Source: Clostridiaceae bacterium
GTDB lineage: Bacteria > Bacillota > Clostridia > Oscillospirales > Acutalibacteraceae
Assembly: GCA_904501895.1 (NCBI GenBank)
Contig: CAJGCX010000001.1
Location: forward strand, 1 to 43,643
Length of the DNA stretch: 43,643 bases
Direction of reading: 5' to 3'
Position 1 is the stretch's first letter. Every line of letters starts with the position of its first letter. Positions 1-8,261 of the stretch are shown piece after piece. Both the position numbers and the translations under genes were made by a program. Below the pieces are notes generated by a model that was given only the letters and a program-made list of their open reading frames with translations, had not been told where the DNA came from and did not search any database.

Positions 1-76
1 AATCAACTTCACCGTTGCCAAGATGAGTAAGACCCAATTCCTTTGCCATCATCATTACATCAAAAATCTCTGCCAT
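1..76 (-). CDS. istB: IS21-family helper ATPase IstB, N-terminal fragment cut by window edge
   Basis: The ATG at 74-76 on the minus strand opens a frame that runs to the window edge, giving 25 residues that start MAEIFDVMMMAKELGLTHLG. It overlaps the 3' end of the transposase gene by 17 bases, the usual arrangement in IS21 elements, where translation of the helper is coupled to the transposase. IstB is a AAA+ ATPase that loads or directs the transposase. The Walker motifs lie outside the window, so the assignment rests on the overlap, the position and the start of the protein. The ATPase and the left end of the element cannot be checked here. Confidence 0.75.
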   Translation of the reverse strand, partial: MAEIFDVMMMAKELGLTHLGNGEVD

Positions 77-1538
77 TGAATGCCTCCTGTATCTCACGAC
101 TTCGTTTTAAGTAGTTTGATTTTGCGTAATTGCCCATGCAATCGTAAAATGAGTCCTTGCCATACTTGTAAATTAGGAACGATAACAATTCCAAGGTTGT
201 ACATTCACAAGTGTTGATGCAATACTCAAACGCTGAATTCATTTGACCTTCCGTGTAAAAAACAGATGCCTTTTTCAGTAGTTGCAACTGTTTATGTATG
301 TATCTCGGTCTCATGATTTTCAACTGTGCAATAAACTCTATGGCAAGTGGGTTGTCCTTGTAAAACCGAAGCATATCCGTTTCGATTTTATGGTGCGGAA
401 TTCTGTCCTTTGGTAGTTTTATAGTTCTGCCAACCTCATTACAAAGGGCGTGTTTGCAAATCAAATCACTTGTAAGTGCAACAAAGAAAAGCAAAGTGTC
501 CTCTTGCAATTCAACACGAATTCTTTCACCATCATTCAGGTTTTCCTGTGGCATTTCATAACGATTATCACGGAATTCAACAAACCCTGCGTGCATTGTA
601 AGGACTTGAACAATGGGCTTTTCTTGGAATCGAACCTTAACAAGTGCCTTGTTGTCAATGGGGAATAACTCCTTTGGTGTACGCTTTGTGTAGTCGTTCA
701 CAATACTGTTACCCGTGGTATCAAGCCAATTAAGAGCATCGCAGTTGAGCCTGTCAATTCCGTAGTAAGTCCTACCGTCAAGAAAACCACGTTTGACCAC
801 ATTCACCGTGTTTTCAACTCTGCCTTTGGTGTTGGGGTCGTGTCCCTTACAAATGAACAACGAGTAGCCAACATCCTTGACAAACTCATCAAACTCCTTA
901 ACGAGAATGACATTGCCGTAGCTTTCAGCAACAACGAAAACCTTGTCTTGGTCATACATAATCACCTGTGGACGACCACCAAAATACTTGAAAGCATATT
1001 TGTGTGCCTCAATAGCGGTTTTTGCGGTGAACGGTTTCGTTGAAAAGTACACGAATTTCATTCGACTGTACGAAAGCACCATGCAGAAGAAATACACCTT
1101 GGTTTCCTTGCCATACATGTTTCGCATTCGGTACTCACCAAAATCAACCTGTGCCTCATACCCCGGTGGTTGGTCATCACGAATACAACGGATGCGTTTC
1201 GGTTGACTTAAACCCGCCTGAACTCTCAGGTTTTTCACATACCGGTTGAATGTGGAGTAGGTGGCATCAAAATCAGCGAATTCCTCACGTAACTGCGTCA
1301 TCAAATTGGTGTTGGTGATTGTGGGACAAGCCTTAATCAACTCAATGATGTACTGACGATAGTTGTCCAAATCATACACCGTGCCACGCATAGATTTGTA
1401 GAAATCTTCTTCCGATTTCCTCCACCAGTTCCGAACCACCGACGCAGGTATGTGCAACCGCCGACCCGTTTCAGCCATGGTCAACCCATCATCCTTACAC
1501 TCCTGTATCTGCCGATACTGTTCTGATGTAATCATCAT
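60..1538 (-). CDS. istA: IS21-family transposase IstA
   Basis: This is a full-length DDE transposase of about 490 residues, normal for IS21 IstA. Residues 1-45 form a helix-turn-helix of the resolvase/Hin type. The retroviral integrase-like core follows, with candidate catalytic residues D132 (in QVDFGEY), D196 (in MYDQDK) and E242 (in GRVENTV). An AGGAGG at 1541-1546 lies only two bases before the first ATG but five before the second (1533-1535), so the second ATG may be the real start. The frame is intact, so the element may be active. The istB gene begins inside its 3' end. Upstream, 1551-1595 contains a short inverted repeat (GCGTAAA/TTTACGC) that could be part of the element's terminal repeats; the exact end could not be fixed. 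Confidence 0.93.
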   Translation of the reverse strand: MMITSEQYRQIQECKDDGLTMAETGRRLHIPASVVRNWWRKSEEDFYKSMRGTVYDLDNYRQYIIELIKACPTITNTNLMTQLREEFADFDATYSTFNRYVKNLRVQAGLSQPKRIRCIRDDQPPGYEAQVDFGEYRMRNMYGKETKVYFFCMVLSYSRMKFVYFSTKPFTAKTAIEAHKYAFKYFGGRPQVIMYDQDKVFVVAESYGNVILVKEFDEFVKDVGYSLFICKGHDPNTKGRVENTVNVVKRGFLDGRTYYGIDRLNCDALNWLDTTGNSIVNDYTKRTPKELFPIDNKALVKVRFQEKPIVQVLTMHAGFVEFRDNRYEMPQENLNDGERIRVELQEDTLLFFVALTSDLICKHALCNEVGRTIKLPKDRIPHHKIETDMLRFYKDNPLAIEFIAQLKIMRPRYIHKQLQLLKKASVFYTEGQMNSAFEYCINTCECTTLELLSFLIYKYGKDSFYDCMGNYAKSNYLKRSREIQEAFNGRDF

Positions 1539-1550
1539 TACCTCCTATTT

Positions 1551-1600
1551 AATTGTAAATTTGCGTAAATGTAAAAAATGTAACAGAATTTTACGCCTAA
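1551..1600. repeat. Possible right terminal region of the IS21 element
   Basis: Just upstream of istA is an AT-rich stretch with GCGTAAA and TTTACGC as inverted copies and repeated TGTAA words. IS21 ends often carry several repeated subterminal motifs. The opposite end lies outside the window, so a terminal inverted repeat and target duplication cannot be matched. The exact boundary is a guess. Confidence 0.35.
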
Positions 1601-1664
1601 ACCGATTACCCATCCTCCTTTCATTCGGTAGGGATATTTTAACTCTCAGCACTGCAGAAAGCAA

Positions 1665-1695
1665 GAAAAAACACCTGCCAAATTAATGACAGGTG
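1665..1695 (-). terminator. Intrinsic terminator of the DUF2806 gene
   Basis: Read on the minus strand, CACCTGTC and GGCAGGTG pair as an 8-bp stem (one wobble) around an 8-base loop, followed by TTTTTTCTTG. It lies 28 bases past the DUF2806 stop and separates that gene from the IS21 element. Confidence 0.8.
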
Positions 1696-1722
1696 GGTGT
1701 ATTTGTTATTAGATTTTTATTT

Positions 1723-2616
1723 CTAAATTTCAGAAAATTCGATATTTGAATCTTTAAGGAATGCTGTAACGGCATCGAAATGTTCCATTATAGGTTCGGT
1801 AGTGATGAATTTTTTGATTGAATATCCAGCATCGGTTATACGTACACAACCAATGGGGAGAGATTTGTCAGGAAGTTTTGCAACGGAAGTACGCTTGTTA
1901 TCATAAGTTAAACGTATTTTATTAGGCATACACTCTCCTGTAAAGTCTATTTTGTAACCAGTATTAGGTTCATACTGGATTAGTCCTAACAATTGTAACT
2001 CATTCAAAGTGGTGAAGGTAAGCCCATAATCATTAAGATAATCGTGTTTACTAGGAAGAACCACATATGAAATAAAATCTTTATCGTCATTAAAATCACA
2101 TAAAAGTTCAAATTCAACTGCAAGGGAACACAAAATTTGAAATGCTTTTGCATATTTAGGAGTGACTTCAGATAATATTCTTATAACACTTGGTGATGTG
2201 CTGGAAGGTTCTTCAAACTCCCGTGCTAGAATTTTACCCCAAATTAACTGCATATTTTCATCAGATACAAATTTAGCAGAATCCATAAAGCGTTCAAGCC
2301 ATTCATCATCCACTTTTGATTGTGCAGAAAAATCGGTTCCATCTTTAGCATTTTCTTGTGCTATTTGTGCAATCTTTTGTTGATTCTTCATATGTTTATA
2401 TGTCTTTTTTGCATTTGCAATTGAAAGCATTTTCGCTTCAGGGGCAAGATTGCTGTTTTGAATTTCGGAAATATATGTTGTAATGGCTTCTTTCTTTAAG
2501 CCGAAAAAAGGAAAGATTGAACCAATAATCGTTGATAATTTATTAACGCTTTCCTTTGCTGCACCTTCTGCAGCAGCTTTTGCGATTTCAAGACCGTATT
2601 CTTCTGGGTTAACCAC
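1723..2616 (-). CDS. DUF2806 domain-containing protein
   Basis: The 297-residue protein matches what I recall of the DUF2806 family. The core (about residues 105-160) has a tryptophan-rich helix with DEWLERFMDSA, then LIWGKILAREFE, then a segment ending SVIRILSEVTPKYAKAF. The biochemical function is unknown. The N-terminus has an alanine-rich amphipathic helix and a short hydrophobic stretch (IIGSIFPFFGL, about 30-40) that might touch membrane. The start is GTG at 2614-2616, supported by GAGGTG six bases upstream; a nearby ATG is out of frame. It is transcribed away from the 159-residue gene at 2859, with 242 AT-rich bases between them. Its place between an insertion sequence and restriction-like genes suggests a defence role, which is inference. 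Confidence 0.75.
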   Translation of the reverse strand: MVNPEEYGLEIAKAAAEGAAKESVNKLSTIIGSIFPFFGLKKEAITTYISEIQNSNLAPEAKMLSIANAKKTYKHMKNQQKIAQIAQENAKDGTDFSAQSKVDDEWLERFMDSAKFVSDENMQLIWGKILAREFEEPSSTSPSVIRILSEVTPKYAKAFQILCSLAVEFELLCDFNDDKDFISYVVLPSKHDYLNDYGLTFTTLNELQLLGLIQYEPNTGYKIDFTGECMPNKIRLTYDNKRTSVAKLPDKSLPIGCVRITDAGYSIKKFITTEPIMEHFDAVTAFLKDSNIEFSEI

Positions 2617-2858
2617 ATTTTACACCTCATTTACATTTGTAATATAAAGTAGTTGTTTTGTTATTCGACACATTGTACCATGTTTTTTATAATATTACAA
2701 CAATGAGCAAATTTTACGCAATTATAAAAACAAATAATTAGGTATCAAACAGCATCTCTTACGATAATGGTGAGGTACTTTTTGTAGTTTGTTGTCACAA
2801 AATTAATAATAATTACGATTATAAAAGTAATGAAGATTAAAAGGGAGCGTGTTTATTT
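2617..2858. promoter_or_regulatory. Divergent AT-rich promoter region
   Basis: This 242-base stretch lies between two divergent genes and has no reading frame of note. A possible plus-strand promoter is TTGTCA (2792-2797) with TACGAT 16 bases further on, but it is weak. AAGGGAGCG before 2859 is a good ribosome binding site. Nothing else was recognised. Confidence 0.35.
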
Positions 2859-3338
2859 ATGACACCAGAGGTTGCAACAGTTATTGCTACTTTAGGAACG
2901 GAATTAACTACTTATGCTGTGAAAGGAACTGTTTCTGCAGTAAGTACAAAAGTTAAAAGCATTAAAGAAGAGAAGAATATTGAAAAACTCAAAAATAATT
3001 ATGATGAAATTATTAGTGAGTTGTTAGAAGAAAGAGAAAACATCATAAGAATTGCACAAAGCTATAGAACAGAACTTGAAAAAGTAGAAATTAGTGACGC
3101 AGATATAGAACACTTACATAACACAATTGAAAATGTGATAGGTGTAATAAGTGGTTACATTACTGAAGACCAAGCATATGCTATTGGTTCTTTAAAAGAT
3201 TTAATAAATGTTGATACCTTGAAAACTATGCAATTATTAGGATTTAATTATAAAGAAGCAATAGGAGTACCTCTTACAAAGATATGCGCAAAAGCGATTG
3301 AACGTCTTGGAGAGAAAAAACCTACTAAAAAGAGATAA
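2859..3338 (+). CDS. Helical coiled-coil protein of unknown function
   Basis: I do not recognise this 159-residue protein. It opens with an alanine/threonine/valine-rich helix (about residues 3-28), followed by a strongly charged helical stretch (about 33-85, rich in K, E, I, L) that looks like a coiled coil. A less charged helical second half and a lysine-rich tail (KKPTKKR) follow. No catalytic motif is visible. A GGGAGCG ribosome binding site lies ahead of ATG 2859. It is divergent from the DUF2806 gene and convergent with the DUF4062 gene, with a shared bidirectional terminator. The N-terminal layout (Ala-rich helix, then charged helices) resembles that of the DUF2806 protein next door, so the two may act together, for example as sensor and partner. 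That is speculation from position only. Confidence 0.65.
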   Translation: MTPEVATVIATLGTELTTYAVKGTVSAVSTKVKSIKEEKNIEKLKNNYDEIISELLEERENIIRIAQSYRTELEKVEISDADIEHLHNTIENVIGVISGYITEDQAYAIGSLKDLINVDTLKTMQLLGFNYKEAIGVPLTKICAKAIERLGEKKPTKKR

Positions 3339-3373
3339 GCTTAATATAAGACTTGTAAACCTTGTTTTATAAC

Positions 3374-3420
3374 TAAAAACAGCACCCACTATCCGTTAAG
3401 TAGTAGGTGCTGTTAATTAA
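3374..3420. terminator. Bidirectional terminator between convergent genes
   Basis: AACAGCACC (3378-3386) and GGTGCTGTT (3406-3414) form a 9-bp stem, extended by ACTA/TAGT past one mismatch. A-rich sequence lies on the left and TTAATTAA on the right, so it can end both the plus gene at 2859 and the minus gene at 3437. Confidence 0.8.
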
Positions 3421-3436
3421 TCAACATGGTTTATAT

Positions 3437-4552
3437 TTATCCACAAACTAATTCCACTTCCTCAAGTGTTTTACTGTGAGTTTTGAAAATACGGTGGTAA
3501 TATGGGGAAATACAAAGTAAGTCTGACAATTCTTTTCTTTTCGATTCAGCTGTGAGAAACGGTTGCAACTGTGAACACATATCAAAAATTTCAAGGTCTA
3601 TTCTAATCATTAACATTTCGTTTTGGTGAATGATGCCTGTGAAAACTTTTAATAATTCATCGACATTTTCGCTGGGGACAAAATCAATTGGTAATTTCTT
3701 GCTTTTTGTAAGCCTTTCTTGTTGTTCATATAAGGTCTTGAGAGCTTTCAATAGAACATCAACACTTTCTCTTCTATCGTTATTTTTATGGGATTCGATT
3801 TTGATTGCTCTAGATAAACGTAAGCAAAGTGCTTTGGCTTCGGCTTTAGCATTTTCCTCGATAATTTGTTTGTATTCGTCCTTAGAGCCTTTGAGAACTT
3901 CTTTACCAACGGCATCAAGAATTTTATCCATTTTTTCAATTAAGACATTCATATGGCTTATTGAGTCCTGTACCTGTTCAATTTCTTTTTGTTCCTTCAT
4001 AGAAGAAAGATAGGTTTTAAACATGTCAGACCACTGTTTGCTGAGGAAATCTTTAATGTCAGAAGATTTGTTGAATTCAGTTACAGATATTTGCTTAATA
4101 TTATAAATTTCTTTAATGAAACGGAATACGTTTATGTTTTTAGTTGCTTTGAATTGAATATTACATGCTCCAGAATCAATGTCTTTTGAGTTTAAATCAT
4201 AAATACCATATTCAGCATAGACATTTCTGTCGATAAATACGTAGAAAGGTACGCCGTTTTCTACGCCTTTTTGAAATTCTCTTCGGGTTACTGAAATGAA
4301 TTCTTCAAAATCACTTGGCTTTTCACCTGAAGCGGGACTGCCGTAACTACCACCAACAATAAGTAAGGCCATATCAGCACTTTCTATTGCTTTATAACAT
4401 GAATCATCTAATGTTGTAAATGGAGTGTATCCAATATCACCATCTTCAAATAAAATGGGTTCAAAATCATGAGCTTTGATGAAATTGGACAAATCCTCGC
4501 GTATGTATTTTAAGTCGTAGAAAGTTGAACTAACAAAAATTCTGGGTTTCAT
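3437..4552 (-). CDS. DUF4062 domain-containing protein (TIR-like fold)
   Basis: Residues 1-110 match the DUF4062 pattern: a KPRIFVSSTFYDL start, then IREDL, a GYTP loop with conserved serines and acidic residues, CYKAIESADMALLIVGGSYGS, and EFISVTRREFQKG. DUF4062 is related to TIR and nucleoside deoxyribosyltransferase folds and often serves as the N-terminal effector of STAND/NLR-like defence proteins. Here it is followed only by about 250 residues of helical, partly coiled-coil sequence; no NTPase motif is visible. I chose the ATG at 4550-4552 because AAAGGAGAGG lies just upstream and the homologous region begins there; an upstream ATG at 4612 lacks this support. The protein is then 371 residues. 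NAD or nucleotide cleavage is possible but not shown. Confidence 0.8.
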   Translation of the reverse strand: MKPRIFVSSTFYDLKYIREDLSNFIKAHDFEPILFEDGDIGYTPFTTLDDSCYKAIESADMALLIVGGSYGSPASGEKPSDFEEFISVTRREFQKGVENGVPFYVFIDRNVYAEYGIYDLNSKDIDSGACNIQFKATKNINVFRFIKEIYNIKQISVTEFNKSSDIKDFLSKQWSDMFKTYLSSMKEQKEIEQVQDSISHMNVLIEKMDKILDAVGKEVLKGSKDEYKQIIEENAKAEAKALCLRLSRAIKIESHKNNDRRESVDVLLKALKTLYEQQERLTKSKKLPIDFVPSENVDELLKVFTGIIHQNEMLMIRIDLEIFDMCSQLQPFLTAESKRKELSDLLCISPYYHRIFKTHSKTLEEVELVCG

Positions 4553-4765
4553 AAAAATTTCCTCTCCTTTTAAGTCATATTCCTTACAAGTGAAATAAGT
4601 TTCCCTCCACATATACGTAATCGTATAAAATTGACTTTTTGTGACAAAAAATACAGAATTAATGTTATAAATTGGTAATATGGAAAGATAAGACTGGAAA
4701 AGTGTTGATGCATACAGAAAGAATAAATAATAGATGTTGGTTTTTGCTTAAATCTTTAATAAAGG

Positions 4766-4794
4766 TTGCTTTAATTTTTAAATTATGGTATCAT
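4766..4794 (+). promoter_or_regulatory. Sigma-A type promoter of the methyltransferase gene
   Basis: TTGCTT (4766-4771), a 17-base spacer and TATCAT (4789-4794) lie 85 bases upstream of the methyltransferase start. A small inverted repeat, AACCA/TGGTT, follows at about 4798-4817 and could be an operator or leader hairpin. Confidence 0.6.
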
Positions 4795-4879
4795 ATTAAC
4801 CAGTTCAAAAATGGTTTTCTTTAGCAAGAAATTATATTTTGTTAATTAAAAATTGGTGGGCATTTGAAGGACAAGAATT

Positions 4880-5956
4880 ATGGTAAGATTAGCAACGGTT
4901 TTTAGTGGTATTGGTGCACCTGAACAGGCACTCAAACAGTTGAAAGAAGATGTTGAAATTGTTTTTGCTTGTGATAACGGTGAACGTGAGTTAGAACTCT
5001 CATATGAAGAGATAATGGAACAAACAAAGATGTTCACAGATGAAGAGAGAGTTTCATTTGTGAATGATTTGTATAAAAAAACAAATAAAGAAAATAGTGT
5101 GAAAAAATCATATTTTGCGAACTATGATATAAGTGAAGAACAGTGGTATGAGGATATTAGATTTATAGACGGCAAAAAGTATTTTGGAAAAGTGGATGTG
5201 TTAGTCGGCGGAAGCCCATGTCAAAGTTTTTCGACTTATGGCAAGAAAAAAGGTTTTGAAGATACACGAGGCACATTGTTTTTCCATTACGCGAATCTCA
5301 TAAAAGAGATGAGACCTAAGGTTTTTATTTATGAAAATGTAATCGGTCTTAAAACACATGATAAAGGTAATACATGGAAAAGAATTACAGAGATATTCAA
5401 AGAGTTAGATTATGATGTGTATGACGCAGTATTGAATGCTTGTGATTATGGCCTGCCACAAATAAGACAGAGAGTTTTTGTGGTTGGATTCGATAAAAAT
5501 TTAAAAATAAAAGATTTTAGTTTTCCAAAGGAACAAAAGCTTAAGAAAAAAGCATCCGAATATCTTTCACCAAAAGTAGATTTAAAGTACTATTTAGGAA
5601 AAAAAGGCTTTGAGTGGGTAACAATGAAAGAAAAACATCAAGGTCGCTCAAGGGTTAATAGAGATGTTATTTGTTGTCAAACAGCAAATCAACAATTTAA
5701 TTGGACTGGCGATTTTAGACTTGAAGCTCCAACAGATGAGATGAGAAAAGATTCTCGAATACATATAGGAATATATGAAGGCGAAGAGCGTGTTGCTAGA
5801 AAGATGACTCCGCAGGAGTGTCTAAGATTAATGGGCTTCAAAAAGTTTAAAATAGTTGTCAATGACCAACAAGCTTATAGGCAAAGCGGTAATTCTATCG
5901 CAGTTCCGGTATTAAAAGCATTGTTTAAACAAATTTTTAAATATATTTCGTTTTAG
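4880..5956 (+). CDS. DNA (cytosine-5-)-methyltransferase
   Basis: The 358-residue protein has the C5-methyltransferase motifs in canonical order: motif I FSGIGAPEQAL (8-18), motif IV GGSPCQSFS with the catalytic Cys at about 114, motif VI ENV (about 152), motif VIII QIRQRVFVVGF, motif IX RKMTPQECLRLMGF and motif X QSGNSIAVPV. It transfers a methyl group from SAM to C5 of cytosine in a specific site, presumably protecting the host from the linked system. The gap between motifs I and IV is rather long (about 90 residues, charged), which may be an extra contact region. The target recognition domain between VIII and IX is short, and the recognised site cannot be predicted. AAGGA lies seven bases before ATG. 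The gene has its own promoter and a strong terminator, so it is expressed separately from the downstream genes. Confidence 0.95.
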   Translation: MVRLATVFSGIGAPEQALKQLKEDVEIVFACDNGERELELSYEEIMEQTKMFTDEERVSFVNDLYKKTNKENSVKKSYFANYDISEEQWYEDIRFIDGKKYFGKVDVLVGGSPCQSFSTYGKKKGFEDTRGTLFFHYANLIKEMRPKVFIYENVIGLKTHDKGNTWKRITEIFKELDYDVYDAVLNACDYGLPQIRQRVFVVGFDKNLKIKDFSFPKEQKLKKKASEYLSPKVDLKYYLGKKGFEWVTMKEKHQGRSRVNRDVICCQTANQQFNWTGDFRLEAPTDEMRKDSRIHIGIYEGEERVARKMTPQECLRLMGFKKFKIVVNDQQAYRQSGNSIAVPVLKALFKQIFKYISF

Positions 5957-5960
5957 TTGA

Positions 5961-5993
5961 ATGTAGTATGCGTTTTAGCATACTACATTTTTT
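5961..5993 (+). terminator. Terminator of the methyltransferase gene
   Basis: ATGTAGTATGC (5961-5971) and GCATACTACAT (5978-5988) form a perfect 11-bp stem with a 6-base loop, followed by six T. It starts four bases after the methyltransferase stop and ends that transcript before the second promoter. Confidence 0.92.
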
Positions 5994-6052
5994 ATATCTA
6001 ACACTACATTTTTCATATATTGTAAATATTTGAAGATTTTATCACAAATATA

Positions 6053-6091
6053 TTGACAAATATTGTGAACAGGTGTAGAATATTGTCAAAT
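6053..6091 (+). promoter_or_regulatory. Promoter embedded in an inverted repeat (operator-like)
   Basis: TTGACA (6053-6058), a 17-base spacer and TAGAAT (6076-6081) form a near-consensus promoter. The two boxes sit in an imperfect inverted repeat: TTGACAAATATT (6053-6064) faces AATATTGTCAA (6079-6089), differing by one base deletion. A protein bound to these arms would cover both the -35 and -10 boxes, so repression of the five-to-six-gene operon from 6114 is likely. No protein with a clear HTH is encoded in the cluster. Confidence 0.7.
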
Positions 6092-6113
6092 CAAACAAAA
6101 TGGAGTGAAAAAT

Positions 6114-6332
6114 ATGGAAACAAAACGTGAAAAATTTGTAAGATTAGCAGAAGCAAGAACTAATAAAATCATTGATATGATTAGATTGTTAGGTAATTGT
6201 GCAAATAAATCTAACTATGACTATACAGATGCTGATATACAAAAAATATTTTCAACAATTGAAAAAGAATTAAAAAATACTAAAACAAAGTTCACTGTAA
6301 GTGACACAGAGGAAGAAAAATTTAGATTATAA
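6114..6332 (+). CDS. Small charged protein at the head of the restriction-like operon
   Basis: This is a 72-residue protein starting METKREKFVRLAEARTNKII. It is mostly helical and lysine-rich, with no catalytic motif and no obvious HTH. The ATG at 6114 was preferred over the in-frame GTG at 6105 because GGAG (6102-6105) is correctly spaced only for the ATG. From memory, small proteins of this look often sit beside C5-methyltransferases in Firmicutes, but their role is unknown to me. It could be an autoregulator binding the inverted repeat upstream or a complex subunit. The GHKL ATPase starts 20 bases after its stop with a good ribosome binding site, so they are cotranscribed. Confidence 0.75.
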   Translation: METKREKFVRLAEARTNKIIDMIRLLGNCANKSNYDYTDADIQKIFSTIEKELKNTKTKFTVSDTEEEKFRL

Positions 6333-6352
6333 TTTGTGATAGGAGAGATAAG

Positions 6353-8248
6353 ATGGATAAATATAATTGGAGATTTCCACGATTAGACAATGGTCCTGAA
6401 CAGGGAATAAATGATGGTGGCATTGCTACATTCAAAGGTTCAAAACTGTATACATATCTTGCAAGAGAAATATGCCAAAATTCGTTGGACGCAAAGGCTG
6501 AAGGTAAAAAGACAGTAGTTGTTGAGTTCAATAGCTTATCATTAAAGAAGGTGGATTATCCATCATTATCTGAGTTAGAAAATATTTTTAGTAATTGCCG
6601 TGATTATTGGAATAAGAGAATGGAGCCAAAGCTTGAACGGTTTTTAGCTGAGGCTGAAAAAGAAATTTCAAAAGATGAGATTAATCTTTTAGTCATTAGA
6701 GACTTTAACACTACTGGATTAAGCGGTGCAAAAGCAGGCAGAGGAGAAAAATCCAAGTGGAGAGCACTTACTCATTCAAATGGTGTCACAGAAAAAGCAA
6801 AGGGTAGTCAGGGCTCATACGGTATTGGTAAAAACGCTCCTTTTGCATGTTCATCATTGAGAACTGTTTTTTATAATTCATATGCTGAAGAAGATGGTGT
6901 AAAAGCATTTCAAGGTGTTGCTCGTTTAATTACACATATGCAAGACGGCGAAGAGACTATTGGCGTTGGATTTTATAATAATGTTGAAAGCAATTGTCCA
7001 ATTTTCAGCGACGATGAATGTGCCTTAAGAGACCTTTTAAACAGACAGGAATATGGAACAGATGTTGTAATTGCTGGATTTAAGCAAACAGAATCTTGGA
7101 AAGAAGATATTGAAAAAGCTGTTTTGAGTAATTTCTTTGTAACTATTGCAAGTGATACATTGGTTGTTAGAATTGATGGCATGGAAATTAATAGTAGCAA
7201 TCTCAAAGAGCGTATTAAGTATTATGCAGACAAGGAAGCTCAAAGCAACGAAAAAGAAAAAAACATCACCTCAATTCTTGAGTTTTATCACGCTATTAGT
7301 GAGTATGATTTCAAAGAAACTGGTGATATTATAGAAAAGGGCGACGCTATTCTGTACATAAAGAAAGATGATAATTTCAGCAAATCAATTGCAGAAATGC
7401 GTTCAATAGGTATGGTTGTAAGAACTCGCCATAATAATATTTTCACTCGTTATGCAGCTGTTGTCGTTGTACAATCTGGTGAGCTGAACGATTTGCTTAA
7501 AGAAATTGAGCCACCTGCACACGATAACTGGGACCCTGGTCTTATTGAAGATGACCCTGCGGCACAGGAGAAAGCAAGAAAATACAGAGCAAAATTAATT
7601 GCATGGGTAAATAAGACTATTGCAGAAAAGTGCCGTGGAGAAGAAACTGATGAAATAGATTTGGATAGTATGGGTGCCTACTTGGGCTTTGATGAAGAAG
7701 ACAAGAATTTAGGCGGGACAGAACCTGAGGAGGATATAACTCCAGATGGTGACACAAAAATGGACACTCCAATTGCAAAAAAATCAAATACTAAAAAGCT
7801 CAATGCTGTTGCAAAAAAAGTTAAAGGTCATAAGGATGAAGATTCTGACCCACATAATGAAGGTGGTGGCGGTTCCGCAGGAGGAAGTGCTGGAACTGAA
7901 GACCCAGAAGGTCCTGATGTAGTAACTGCGCCTGTTCCCGGAAATAAATCTGTAAATATACCTCGAATATTAAAACAAAGGGTTTCCAAAGCACCAGCTG
8001 AAGCACAATATAGAGCAGTTTTTATGTTAGAAGAGGATTGCCCAGTGTTAAATCTTGCATTAAAAGCTATTGGTGATGATGGTAATAAGGAACAGTTGAA
8101 AATTGTTGATTATAAAATTGAAAAAATAAAGACGACTGTAAATTCACAACATATATCCATCAAAGATATAAAGGCAAAAGAAACATATGAGGTGTTCTTG
8201 AGCTTGGAATATGCTGAAAGAATGCAGATAGAATTATTGTTGTATTAA
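6353..8248 (+). CDS. GHKL ATPase of the MORC/paraMORC type
   Basis: The 631-residue protein begins with a GHKL (HATPase_c) domain. The N box is REICQNSLDA (38-47, with E39 and N43), the G1-type box RDFNTTGL (116-123), and the G2-type box GSQGSYGIGKNAPF (151-164). An S5-like transducer probably follows to about residue 420. Residues 430-530 are acidic and low complexity, with a glycine/serine run around 503-515 likely to be a flexible linker. A small beta-rich C-terminal domain ends the protein. Bacterial relatives (paraMORCs, related to MutL and MORC) occur in restriction-modification neighbourhoods, where ATP-driven dimerisation is thought to clamp or remodel DNA. GGAGAG precedes the ATG. 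It is the central subunit of this operon. It is not a sensor kinase, as no DHp or receiver domain is present. Confidence 0.85.
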   Translation: MDKYNWRFPRLDNGPEQGINDGGIATFKGSKLYTYLAREICQNSLDAKAEGKKTVVVEFNSLSLKKVDYPSLSELENIFSNCRDYWNKRMEPKLERFLAEAEKEISKDEINLLVIRDFNTTGLSGAKAGRGEKSKWRALTHSNGVTEKAKGSQGSYGIGKNAPFACSSLRTVFYNSYAEEDGVKAFQGVARLITHMQDGEETIGVGFYNNVESNCPIFSDDECALRDLLNRQEYGTDVVIAGFKQTESWKEDIEKAVLSNFFVTIASDTLVVRIDGMEINSSNLKERIKYYADKEAQSNEKEKNITSILEFYHAISEYDFKETGDIIEKGDAILYIKKDDNFSKSIAEMRSIGMVVRTRHNNIFTRYAAVVVVQSGELNDLLKEIEPPAHDNWDPGLIEDDPAAQEKARKYRAKLIAWVNKTIAEKCRGEETDEIDLDSMGAYLGFDEEDKNLGGTEPEEDITPDGDTKMDTPIAKKSNTKKLNAVAKKVKGHKDEDSDPHNEGGGGSAGGSAGTEDPEGPDVVTAPVPGNKSVNIPRILKQRVSKAPAEAQYRAVFMLEEDCPVLNLALKAIGDDGNKEQLKIVDYKIEKIKTTVNSQHISIKDIKAKETYEVFLSLEYAERMQIELLLY

Positions 8249-8261
8249 GGGGATTGGTGTT

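Noticed and set aside
840..1249. Plus-strand genes opposite the transposase
   Set aside because: They are antisense frames of istA without binding sites or recognisable proteins.
6353..8248. Sensor histidine kinase
   Set aside because: The ATPase domain is at the N-terminus with no DHp domain, membrane helix or partner regulator; the MORC-type arrangement fits better.
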